Assembly (NCBI RefSeq): GCF_052156635.1
Contig: NZ_JBQKUO010000005.1
Span: forward strand, 1 to 64,000
Direction: 5' to 3'
Length of the DNA stretch: 64,000 nt
Source: Nitrospina sp052156635
GTDB taxonomy: Bacteria; Nitrospinota; Nitrospinia; Nitrospinales; Nitrospinaceae
In this document: piece by piece, positions 44,763 to 53,186 of the stretch
Layout: each line of letters starts with the position of its first letter
Position numbering within the stretch: position 1 is the first letter of the stretch
Position numbers and translations under genes: made by a program
The notes under the pieces: model-generated
Database searches by the model: none
The model's input: only the letters and a program-made list of their open reading frames with translations
What the model was told of the DNA's origin: nothing

Positions 44763-46538
44763 TCACGCGCTTTTGGTCAGGTCGGATTGCAGTTTAAGCA
44801 GGTTGTAGTAGGTGCCCTTCTGCTGGATCAATTCCCGCCGCGTGCCGAACTCGACGACCCTTCCATGACGCAGCACCAGCACCTTGTCCACGTGCTGCAA
44901 CGTGGACAGACGGTGTGCGATGACGATCGAGGTCCGTCCATGGATGAGCTTCCGGATGGCGTCCTGGATTTTCTTTTCAGTCTCGGTATCGACGTTGGAG
45001 GTGGCCTCGTCCAAAATCAAAATGCGCGGATTGAACGCCAGCGCCCGCGCAAACGACAGCAGTTGCTTCTGCCCCAGCGACAGACTGTTGCCGCCCTCCA
45101 TCAGTGCCTGCTCGTACTTGTGCGGCAGGTTGTCGATGAAGTGGTGCGAGTGCACGGCGTGGGCGATGGATTCAATTTCCTCAACACCCAGCTCGGTGTT
45201 GCCCAGGCGGATGTTGTCCATCACGTTCCGGGCGAACAGGAACACGTCCTGTTGCACCAGTGCCATCTGGCTGCGAAGTGCGTACTTGTCCACTTCGGTG
45301 AGCGGCGTGCCATCGACCTTGATAGCCCCTTTCTGAATGTCATAAAAACGGTAGAGTGTGTTGACGATGGTGGTCTTGCCGGACCCGGTCGCCCCGACGA
45401 TAGCGAGGCTCTCCCCCGGCTCCAGGGAAAACGACACGTCCTGCAATACGTAGTCCTCCTTTTTGTACGCGAACCACACGTTCTCGAACTCCACCCGGCC
45501 CTCTATTTTTTTTAGAGGTTTCGGTTGCGCGGGATTGGGCAGGTCTTCTTCGGTATCGAGCAACTCGAAAATACGCTCGGAGGACGCCATCGCCGTCTGG
45601 ATGATGTTGAATTTTTCAGCGAGGTCGCGAATCGGCTCGAAAAATTTGTGCAGGTACTGAAGGAACGCCACCAGCACGCCGAGTTCCACCTCGTTCTGCA
45701 CGAAGCGGCCGCCGCCGTACCAGATGACGAGGCCCATGCCAATGGCGCTGAACACGTCGATCGACGGCAGGTACACAGAATTGTAAAACAGCGACCGCAG
45801 GTCTTCCCTCAGCTTCGACCCGCTGACATCGGTGAATTGCTTTCTGCGATTTTCTTCCTGGTTGAACATCTGCACCGTGTTCATTCCCGAAAGATTTTCT
45901 TCCAGAAGCGTATTGAGGGTCGTCTGGTGCGCGCGGTTCTTGCGAAGCGCGTCACGGGCGCGGGTCCGGTAGGCGTTGGTCGCCAGGTACAGGAACGGAA
46001 ACACCACGCACACCACCAGCATCAGCCGCCAGTCGAGGTACGCCAGCATGAAGAAGATGCCGACCAGCGTGAACAGGTCGCTGAACACGAGGATGAGGCC
46101 GGATGTCAGCATTTCATTCAGCACTTCAATGTCGTTCACGGTACGGGTGATCATTTTGCCGATGGGATTGCGGTCGAAAAAGCGGAACGACATTTTGTGG
46201 AGGTGACCGAACACCTGCGTGCGCAGGTCATACATCACCTGCTGTCCGATGAACTGGATGGTGTAGTACTGGAAAAACTGGCAGACGAACGCGGCAAGGA
46301 GGACCACCAGGTAGATGAGCGCGATCTGGTCGAGGCCGGAATAATCGCCGACCCTGATGTGTTCGTCGATGGCGATCTTGGTGAGGTAGGGTCCGGCCAG
46401 GTTGAGAAGCGATACGGAAAGCAGTAGGCCCACCGACACCAAGACCAGCATGCGGTAGGGGCGCAGGTAGCCCAGAATCCGCGTGAACAGCGGCCAGTCG
46501 TAATAGCGGTCGTCGAGACTCTCTTCCCATTCGTTCAT
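44763..46538 (-). CDS. ABC exporter half-transporter, ATP-competent site subunit
   Basis: A 591-residue half-transporter with six N-terminal helices (about residues 25-310) and an NBD. NBD motifs: Walker A GATGSGKTT, Q loop ALVQQDVFLF, signature NSLSLGQKQLLSFARAL (LSLGQ instead of LSGGQ), Walker B ILILDEATSNVD with catalytic Glu, and AHRLSTLQHVD. It pairs with the upstream gene, whose site lacks the Glu. This is the BmrCD/TM287-288-type heterodimer. It overlaps the upstream gene by 4 bases (ATGA). Substrate unknown. Confidence 0.92.
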   Translation of the reverse strand: MNEWEESLDDRYYDWPLFTRILGYLRPYRMLVLVSVGLLLSVSLLNLAGPYLTKIAIDEHIRVGDYSGLDQIALIYLVVLLAAFVCQFFQYYTIQFIGQQVMYDLRTQVFGHLHKMSFRFFDRNPIGKMITRTVNDIEVLNEMLTSGLILVFSDLFTLVGIFFMLAYLDWRLMLVVCVVFPFLYLATNAYRTRARDALRKNRAHQTTLNTLLEENLSGMNTVQMFNQEENRRKQFTDVSGSKLREDLRSLFYNSVYLPSIDVFSAIGMGLVIWYGGGRFVQNEVELGVLVAFLQYLHKFFEPIRDLAEKFNIIQTAMASSERIFELLDTEEDLPNPAQPKPLKKIEGRVEFENVWFAYKKEDYVLQDVSFSLEPGESLAIVGATGSGKTTIVNTLYRFYDIQKGAIKVDGTPLTEVDKYALRSQMALVQQDVFLFARNVMDNIRLGNTELGVEEIESIAHAVHSHHFIDNLPHKYEQALMEGGNSLSLGQKQLLSFARALAFNPRILILDEATSNVDTETEKKIQDAIRKLIHGRTSIVIAHRLSTLQHVDKVLVLRHGRVVEFGTRRELIQQKGTYYNLLKLQSDLTKSA

Positions 46539-48286
46539 TTCAGAAGGATCTCCATTTCGCGCGCCAGCGCCTGGTTGCTGTAAATGCGGCGGTACACACC
46601 GTCCTGTTTCTGCATCAACTGGGCGTGCACACCTTCTTCAAGAATCTTCCCTTCGCCCAGCACCACCACGCGGTCCACCTGCCGTGCGAGAGACAGGCGG
46701 TGCGTGACGATCAACGTCGTCGTACCCTCAATAACCGAACGAATGTTATTAAGAATGATGGATTCAGTTTCCACATCGAGGCTGGAGAAGGCGTCATCTA
46801 GAATCAGGATGCGCGGCTTGCGGATCAGTGCCCTCGCAAGCGCGATGCGTTGTTTCTGCCCGCCGGAAACCGACACGCCCCGTTCGCCCACCACGGTGTC
46901 GAGTCCCTGGGGAAACCGTTCGAGGTCCGGGGTCAGGTGGACGCAATGCACCATGGCTTCGATTTCCTCTTCCGACGCCTCCGGCCGGGCCAGCGCGATG
47001 TTGTTACGGATGGTGGTGGAAAACAGAAACGGTTCCTGCTCGACGTAACCGATTTGGCGGCGCAGAACGGATGCAGGGATTTCGGAGAGTGGTTTGCCGT
47101 CCAGAAAAATACTTCCCTGCGGCGCGTCGAAGACCCTCGGGAGCAGTTGCATGAAGGTCGATTTCCCGGCACCGATCATTCCGATGAACGCAACGCTGGT
47201 GCCCGCCTCGATTTTCAGGTCGATGCCGTCCAGGGCCTTTGCCTCGCTGTCCGGATACGAGAACGCCAGACGACGCACCTCAATACTGCCGCGAATGTCG
47301 AACAGTCCCTCTTCCTTTTCCGACTGCACGAGAGCCGAGCGCGAATCGAGAATGTGCTGGATGCGGCGCATGGCGGTGACGCCCTTCTGCCACAGGTTGA
47401 TGACGTAGCCGATGGCCATCATCGGCCACGAAAGCATCATGAGATAGCCGTTGAACGCAACGAAGGACCCCAGGGTGAGGGTGCCGTCGATCACCTCCTT
47501 GCCGCCGATCCACAGCGTGATCATCGCCGCGACGCCGATAACGAACACCAGGGACGGCGTGAACAGACCGAACATTTTGGCCAGGCTCATGTTCTTGTCG
47601 ATGTGGTCCCGGTTCAGACGGTCGAACCGGTTGATCTCGTTCTGTTCCTGCACGAACGCGTGGAGCACGCGGATGCCCGCCAGGTTCTCCTGCACCATGC
47701 TGGTGATGCGCGACAGGTTTTCCTGGATGCTCTGGTGGCGGATGCTGATGGCGCGGATGAACGTGAAAAACAAAATCGAGATGAGAGGCAGGGGCAGTAG
47801 CGCGTAAAGCGTGAGTTTCGGGTTGATGTAGATCATGAGCGCGAGGCAACCGATGATGACCACCACCGCGTCCAGCACCACCAGCAGGCCAAGGCCGAGG
47901 AAGTCCTTCACCGCGCGCAGGTCATTGGTGGCACGGGACATGAGGTCGCCCACTTCATGTTTCTGGAAGAACGTGCGGTCGAGGGTGAGGAAGTGCGCGA
48001 ACAGGTGGTTGAGGATGTCGATTTCCATCTTGCGCGAGGGACCGAACAGGTAGCGCCGCCAGCCGTAACGCGCCACCGCCTGCACCGCCGCCGCGAGGAG
48101 CAACCATCCGGCGTACCCGATGAGCTGGCTCTGCGCCGGGTCGTTCGGCAGGAGGTCGATCACCTGCTTGAGGAGCCATGGGATCACCATCCCGACCAGG
48201 TCCGTCACCAACAGTGCGAAAATGCCGATCAGCATTTCCCGCTTGTATGGCTTCATGTATTGAATGAATGTGCGGACGTGTTCCAT
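46535..48286 (-). CDS. ABC exporter half-transporter, degenerate-site subunit
   Basis: A 583-residue half-transporter, first gene of the pair. Walker A GMIGAGKSTF, Q loop GYVEQEPFLF, normal signature SVSGGQKQRIALARAL, Walker B ILILDDAFSSLD, in which Asp replaces the catalytic Glu, and THRLSLARQVD. This is the noncanonical subunit of a heterodimeric exporter. The start is ATG 48286. It is likely to export drugs or lipids; no clue to substrate. Confidence 0.92.
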   Translation of the reverse strand: MEHVRTFIQYMKPYKREMLIGIFALLVTDLVGMVIPWLLKQVIDLLPNDPAQSQLIGYAGWLLLAAAVQAVARYGWRRYLFGPSRKMEIDILNHLFAHFLTLDRTFFQKHEVGDLMSRATNDLRAVKDFLGLGLLVVLDAVVVIIGCLALMIYINPKLTLYALLPLPLISILFFTFIRAISIRHQSIQENLSRITSMVQENLAGIRVLHAFVQEQNEINRFDRLNRDHIDKNMSLAKMFGLFTPSLVFVIGVAAMITLWIGGKEVIDGTLTLGSFVAFNGYLMMLSWPMMAIGYVINLWQKGVTAMRRIQHILDSRSALVQSEKEEGLFDIRGSIEVRRLAFSYPDSEAKALDGIDLKIEAGTSVAFIGMIGAGKSTFMQLLPRVFDAPQGSIFLDGKPLSEIPASVLRRQIGYVEQEPFLFSTTIRNNIALARPEASEEEIEAMVHCVHLTPDLERFPQGLDTVVGERGVSVSGGQKQRIALARALIRKPRILILDDAFSSLDVETESIILNNIRSVIEGTTTLIVTHRLSLARQVDRVVVLGEGKILEEGVHAQLMQKQDGVYRRIYSNQALAREMEILLK

Positions 48287-48359
48287 AGAATCGCAATCCG
48301 GTCAAAGCCGGCCGGGCTGGAATGGTGAGGAATGCGGATTCCGCCGCCTCATCGAAAAT

Positions 48360-49082
48360 TCAGGCGGTACCCATGGAAAGAAACATGGCGACAAGACCCA
48401 GAGAAAGGCAGATCAGATTATTCAGCTTTTTTTCATCTCCTTCGTGAACGGTAGGAAGCAGGTCGCCGATGCTGATATACAAAAATGTGCCCGCGGAGAC
48501 ACCCAGGGCAAACCCAATGGGATAGGGATTGAATTCCTCCAGCACAAACGTGGACAGGATGGCGGCCGCCGGAGTGATCAAAGCAAAGACCACCATGTAG
48601 GCCAGAACTTTACGGCTGGAAAATTCGCCACCCTTCATCAAAATACTGCTCAAGGCCAGTGCAGCCGGGAATTTATGAATCGTTACCGCAAGCAGGATGA
48701 CCACGCTCATGTTCAGCATGCTGGCCGCGCCGATGGCCACCCCGTCAAGAATGCTGTGGAAACCGATTCCCACATATGCCGCGAGCCCGATTTTATGGTA
48801 GTCGCAGTGACCTTCCTCACACGGGTGCACCATGATGAACTTTTCCATCACGTAGATGGCAAGAAATCCGAGAATCACCGGAAACCCGATCTGGCGTCCC
48901 AGAACTTCCGTGATTTCCGGAATCATATGGAAGAAGACCGCGCCCAGCAGGATTCCCGCGCAAAAACTGATCAGCATGCGGAAAGTCTTTTGCGACCATT
49001 CCTTGATGGTGGGAATCCAGCCGCCGATCATGGTTACAGCGAAGATGAACAGCAGAAACAAATACAGGCCCGAATTGTCCAT
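48360..49082 (-). CDS. ZIP family metal transporter
   Basis: A 240-residue membrane protein, about eight helices. The metal-binding helices are GIGFHSILDGVAIGAASM (His and Asp-Gly motif, TM4) and VTIHKFPAALALSSI (HKFP, TM5), and a His-containing loop (EEGHCDYHK) lies between helices 3 and 4. ZIP proteins import zinc, iron or manganese. No regulator adjoins. Confidence 0.92.
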   Translation of the reverse strand: MDNSGLYLFLLFIFAVTMIGGWIPTIKEWSQKTFRMLISFCAGILLGAVFFHMIPEITEVLGRQIGFPVILGFLAIYVMEKFIMVHPCEEGHCDYHKIGLAAYVGIGFHSILDGVAIGAASMLNMSVVILLAVTIHKFPAALALSSILMKGGEFSSRKVLAYMVVFALITPAAAILSTFVLEEFNPYPIGFALGVSAGTFLYISIGDLLPTVHEGDEKKLNNLICLSLGLVAMFLSMGTA

Positions 49083-49182
49083 ATTTTAGCTCATGGTCCG
49101 GCATGCCGGAATTTCAAGAGGGTTTCAAAGGTATACAGTCTTGGATGTCAAAAACGGCGGCACGATCCGGATTATTTCCATA

Positions 49183-50343
49183 TTATCCGTGTTTTTCTCC
49201 TATAACGCGGATCAGGTTACCGGCGGCGTAGGCGCGGATCACCGCCTGCGGATCGTTGAGCATGGGCAGGAGCAATTGGAACGCCTCCGCCCCACCCATC
49301 ATGCCGGTGGCACGGACGGCGGCGGTTCGCACGCGGACGACGGGATCATTCAAAACCTGCTTCAATAACCGGACGCGTTCGGGGAGAGCGGTCTTTCCCA
49401 GGACCCGCGCGGTCATGCTGCGCATGCCGAAATCGGGGCTGGACAAAAGGTCCGAAAATACCCGACGGCAGTCCTTGCTGTCCAGGCGGAACAGGGACAA
49501 TGCGGCGGACAACCGCACCACCGGGTCGGCATCATTGCAGAACGGTTTCAATTCCTTCAACACCGCCACGGGAGGCAGATACCCCATGGCCAGCAACGCC
49601 CGGCTCCGCACCGACGCGTGCGGGCTGAGACTGAGGCGAATGAGCGGACGCAGCAGGACAATGTCCGCCTTGTCCCCGATCGCTTTAAGCGCGTTGACCA
49701 CGACGTCCGGTTCCTCCGAATCCAGGAGCGCCGCGAGATGTTGCAGGGATTTTTCATCGCCGATCTGGCCCAGGTAGCTGATGGCCTGGTAACGCTGAAC
49801 CGCGTCACCCGCACCAAGTGCATCTACGAGATGTGCGTAGTATTCCGGTTCTCCCAGCCTGTACAACGCGTAGGCCGCAGCCAGGCGCACCATTCGATCG
49901 GGTGCGTTCAATTGTTTGCGGATAACGGGAAGCGATGCTTTGTCTCCCAGTTCTGCGACCATTTTAAGCGCCTCCGACCGAACCCATATGTTGGAATCCC
50001 CCAACAGTCGCCGGGCTGCAGGAAGAGCGGCTTCTGTCGACATCTTTTCCAGTGCCTGCAGGGCAAACTGCCGCGTGGTCGGGTAAAAGTCCCTGGTCCC
50101 TTCAACCACGAGGTCCGTCAGGTCTGCATCGAGCGATTCCCCCGCAGCACGGATGGTGCCACTGCGTACGAATGCCTCCTCGCTTTGATAGGTCATGCGG
50201 AGGATCTTGCGGCATTCTTCGCGCAGTTTATCCACCAGCGCTTTTGGCGCGACATCTCCATCTCCCGCAGCGAAAGCCAACGGGAGGAAGGCCATGCCAA
50301 TGAGCAGGGGCAACATCGCAAAAATATTAATTCGATTCCACAT
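49183..50343 (-). CDS. Secreted HEAT-repeat protein
   Basis: A 386-residue protein. Signal peptide (FAMLPLLIGMAFLPLAFA), then about nine HEAT/PBS-lyase-like repeats, for example LGDKASLPVIRKQLNAPDRMVRLAAAYAL in two parts, DEKSLQHLAALLDSEEPDVVVNALKAI, and NDPVVRVRTAAVRATG. These proteins are scaffolds; no catalytic sites. It overlaps the glycosyltransferase gene by 17 bases, so translation is coupled. Confidence 0.85.
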   Translation of the reverse strand: MWNRINIFAMLPLLIGMAFLPLAFAAGDGDVAPKALVDKLREECRKILRMTYQSEEAFVRSGTIRAAGESLDADLTDLVVEGTRDFYPTTRQFALQALEKMSTEAALPAARRLLGDSNIWVRSEALKMVAELGDKASLPVIRKQLNAPDRMVRLAAAYALYRLGEPEYYAHLVDALGAGDAVQRYQAISYLGQIGDEKSLQHLAALLDSEEPDVVVNALKAIGDKADIVLLRPLIRLSLSPHASVRSRALLAMGYLPPVAVLKELKPFCNDADPVVRLSAALSLFRLDSKDCRRVFSDLLSSPDFGMRSMTARVLGKTALPERVRLLKQVLNDPVVRVRTAAVRATGMMGGAEAFQLLLPMLNDPQAVIRAYAAGNLIRVIGEKHG

Positions 50344-51235
50344 TCAGTAAAAATTCCGGGTCAAAGAACGGTTGCGCGGCATTGCCTTCCTCACCCAGCC
50401 AGGCGACATAGTGCTGCTTCGCCGCCAGAAAGGTTTCGGCCTCATCCGGCTTTTCACGGTTCCGGTACCCCGCCTCCAGGATGCCGCATTTTTCGATCAG
50501 CATTTCCAGCACGCCGCGGCGGGTTTCCCCCTGCGGTTTCTGCCGGACCAGCAGTTTTTCCAGCGCGTACACGCGAAACCGGTCCATGCCCCAGTGACGC
50601 GCCGAAAGCTGGTCCTCATGGCCGCCGAATTTCACAATGAGAGCTTCCTCAAGAAACTGCACCGGGTACAGATACGTGAGCCGAAGCCACAGATCATAAT
50701 CCTCGCAGGCCGGCATGGCCTCGTCGAAACCGCCAATACGGCTCAACACCTCCCGTTTCAGCATGATCGATGAGGGGCTGATAATACATAATGGCAGGCA
50801 GTGTTGGAAGATATACCCGGAATATTTACGGTGTTTTTTAGCCGGGTTCACCCGCACGCCTTTGCGGATCCAGATTTCATCGGTATAGCATGCCGGGCAG
50901 CCGGGATGGGTCTGCATCCATTCCCACTGCCGCTCCAGCTTGGTTTCCACCCAGTGGTCGTCCGAATCCAGAAAGCAGATGTATTGCCCCTTTGCCCGGC
51001 GAAGCCCCGCATTGCGGGCGACGGACACCCCCCGGTTTCTCTCCAGTCGAATGTATTGGGCACCTTCGAACATTTTAACCAGCTGTTCCGTGCCGTCGGT
51101 GGAAGCATCGTCCACAACAATCAGTTCGTAGCTTGAAAATTTCTGCCGACGCACCGAAGCCAGGGTTTCTTCCAGACACCAGGCGCGATTGAAGGTGGGA
51201 ACGATGACGGAAATCTGCGGGTCTCTTTCATTCAT
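50327..51235 (-). CDS. Family 2 glycosyltransferase
   Basis: A 302-residue GT-A enzyme. ISVIVPTFNRAWCLEETLAS begins the nucleotide-binding fold, VVDDASTDGTEQLV and the DxD in FLDSDDHWVETKLERQ bind the sugar nucleotide and metal, and GGFDEAMPACEDYDLWLRL is the acceptor/catalytic region. No membrane anchor. Likely adds sugars to a surface polysaccharide or lipid. Acceptor unknown. Confidence 0.9.
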   Translation of the reverse strand: MNERDPQISVIVPTFNRAWCLEETLASVRRQKFSSYELIVVDDASTDGTEQLVKMFEGAQYIRLERNRGVSVARNAGLRRAKGQYICFLDSDDHWVETKLERQWEWMQTHPGCPACYTDEIWIRKGVRVNPAKKHRKYSGYIFQHCLPLCIISPSSIMLKREVLSRIGGFDEAMPACEDYDLWLRLTYLYPVQFLEEALIVKFGGHEDQLSARHWGMDRFRVYALEKLLVRQKPQGETRRGVLEMLIEKCGILEAGYRNREKPDEAETFLAAKQHYVAWLGEEGNAAQPFFDPEFLLNVESN

Positions 51236-51350
51236 GAAAACCTAAACAAAACTTTTTCGTTAACCTGTTGCTTAAAAAAGCATTCTCCAAATTTTGAGAT
51301 GCCTGTGCAAATAATGGAATTTTACGGGATTGCGGATACCCATAAAAACC

Positions 51351-51379
51351 TTGACAAATCAGGGATTTTCCCATATTAC
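51351..51379 (+). promoter_or_regulatory. Sigma-70-like promoter for polyprenyl synthase
   Basis: TTGACA (51351-51356) and TATTAC (51374-51379), 17 bases apart, about 120 bases before the gene. A second TATTAC lies near 51469. Confidence 0.6.
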
Positions 51380-51498
51380 TACGGGCTTTGCGAACCATTT
51401 TTCGAAATGTTTTTGCGGCCATTATTTGGTGGTGCCGCTGCAGCGGTTCACAGTACAATCGGTTTAATATTACAAATCATCTGAGTTGATCCAGCGCC

Positions 51499-52512
51499 AT
51501 GGGCTTTCGCGAAGTTACGGAATTTTTCAGAGAAGACCTGTTGAAAGTCGAGCAATGTTTGCGGGACAATTTTGAGTCTTCGCTTCCGATTGTGACCGAT
51601 ATCGGCGACTACATCATGAACGCGGGGGGCAAGCGCATCCGCCCCTTGCTGTTGCTGTTGAGTTCGCGCCTGTGTGGCATGCCCTCCAATGAACGGGTGA
51701 TCAAACACTGCTGCGTGATCGAATACATTCACGCCGCCACCCTGCTCCATGACGACGTGGTGGACGAAACCACCGTGCGGCGCGGCAACGAAACGGTCAA
51801 TTCCAAGTGGGGCAGCGACGCAAGCATCCTGGTGGGAGACTACATGATCGCCCGGGCTCTGGTTCTGCTTTCCGACGACATTCAGGCCGACATCTTCCGG
51901 GCATTCGGCCAGGGTTCGAAACTTCTGGTTGAGGGTGGGCTGCTCGAATACTCCAATGCCCGCGACATTCTGGTCACCGAAGAACACATTCTGGAAGTGG
52001 CGCACAAAAAAACCGCATCGATCATGTCACTCAGCTGCCAGATCGGGGCGCTTCTGGCCGAGGCAGGCAAATCCAACGAAGAAGCCATGGTGGATTTCGG
52101 CAACCATTTCGGCATCGCTTTCCAATTGATGGACGATGCCATGGATTATGACGCACCGCCGGAGGTGCTGGGCAAACCGCAGGGAACGGATTTCAAGGAA
52201 GGGCATGTCACCCTGCCCCTCCTGCACCTGTACCAGCATTCCGATAAAAGCCTCAAGCGCGAGATCGAGGATTTCATTCAAAACGAAAGCCTTACGCACA
52301 AGGAGCTGGATTACGTCCTGGAACGAATGCGCGAGACAAAATCCCTCGAATACACTATGGACAAGGCGCATTCCCACATGGCCGAAGCCAAAAAAATCCT
52401 CTTCTCCCTCAAGTTTCCCTGTCCCGAATACCTGGAACTGATGGTCGCGATTGCCGACCACATCATTGACCGTTACACTCCCTCCAATCCGTCACTCACG
52501 CCGATTTCCTGA
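51499..52512 (+). CDS. Polyprenyl diphosphate synthase (octaprenyl-type)
   Basis: A 337-residue trans-prenyltransferase making a long isoprenoid chain, probably the menaquinone/ubiquinone side chain. The first aspartate-rich motif is LLHDDVVDE (near residue 85), preceded by GGKRIRPLLLLLSS; the second is FQLMDDAMDYD (DDxxD, near 212). The residues before the first motif are large (Ile/His), consistent with a long product. Start ATG 51499. No quinone gene adjoins. Confidence 0.92.
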   Translation: MGFREVTEFFREDLLKVEQCLRDNFESSLPIVTDIGDYIMNAGGKRIRPLLLLLSSRLCGMPSNERVIKHCCVIEYIHAATLLHDDVVDETTVRRGNETVNSKWGSDASILVGDYMIARALVLLSDDIQADIFRAFGQGSKLLVEGGLLEYSNARDILVTEEHILEVAHKKTASIMSLSCQIGALLAEAGKSNEEAMVDFGNHFGIAFQLMDDAMDYDAPPEVLGKPQGTDFKEGHVTLPLLHLYQHSDKSLKREIEDFIQNESLTHKELDYVLERMRETKSLEYTMDKAHSHMAEAKKILFSLKFPCPEYLELMVAIADHIIDRYTPSNPSLTPIS

Positions 52513-52593
52513 CAGGGGCCAACGTCCCGGTTGCGTAATCGAGAGGCCGTCCCTACATTGATGTTATAACTGTTTCCTTTCCTGAGGTTCCCT

Positions 52594-53112
52594 ATGGAAA
52601 CCATGAAGCGGGGGCTCCCTTATCTTGCGCGTAAAGCCGTGTCTCACTACCTGCGTCATCAGGAACCTCTTCCTTGCCCCAACTCCTTACCGGATTCCCT
52701 GACCCGGCGAGCCGGCGCTTTTGTATCCATAAAGAAAAACGGAACCCTGCGGGGTTGCATCGGCACCCTGGAACCCCAACAAGGCACCCTGGCGGCGGAA
52801 ATTATTGAAAACGCCGTAAAAGCGGCCACCAAGGACCCAAGGTTCGATCCCGTCACCCAGGAAGAAATGGACCACCTCACGTTTTCCATCGACGTGCTGT
52901 CGCCGCTCGAGCGGGTGACCGACTTTTCCATGCTGGACCCGAAACAGTACGGCCTCGTGATCCGTAACGATAAAAAACAGGGGGTGCTGTTACCCGACCT
53001 GGATGGCGTTCCGACGGTGGCAGAGCAGGTCCGCCTTTGCCGAATAAAAGGCGGCTTCACCGATGAGGATGATCAGGAATGCTTCCGGTTCCGCGTTCAG
53101 CGGTTCCGCTGA
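52594..53112 (+). CDS. amrA: AmmeMemoRadiSam system protein A (AMMECR1 domain)
   Basis: A 172-residue AMMECR1 protein. The family signature LRGCIGTLEPQQ lies in the first half, with ENAVKAATKDPRFDPVTQEE and LTFSIDVLSPLERV after it, then GLVIRNDKKQGVLLPDLDGVP. The AmrA/Memo/radical SAM trio is implicated in modifying proteins or small molecules with a methyl/alkyl radical; here AmrA stands alone. A GTG/ATG choice is minor (52594 or 52603). A terminator on the opposite strand follows. Confidence 0.88.
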   Translation: METMKRGLPYLARKAVSHYLRHQEPLPCPNSLPDSLTRRAGAFVSIKKNGTLRGCIGTLEPQQGTLAAEIIENAVKAATKDPRFDPVTQEEMDHLTFSIDVLSPLERVTDFSMLDPKQYGLVIRNDKKQGVLLPDLDGVPTVAEQVRLCRIKGGFTDEDDQECFRFRVQRFR

Positions 53113-53123
53113 ATCCGTTTACC

Positions 53124-53160
53124 AAAAAAACAGGGCAGCCCGGAAATCCGGACTGCCCTG
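53124..53160 (-). terminator. Rho-independent terminator of the acl operon
   Basis: Stem CAGGGCAG/CTGCCCTG (53131-53138 with 53153-53160) with an inner CCGG/CCGG. On the minus strand it is followed by TTTTTTT. It lies 27 bases after the aclA stop. On the plus strand the tail is not U-rich. Confidence 0.85.
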
Positions 53161-53186
53161 AATTGTTGTAGCTGGTAGAAACGCCG

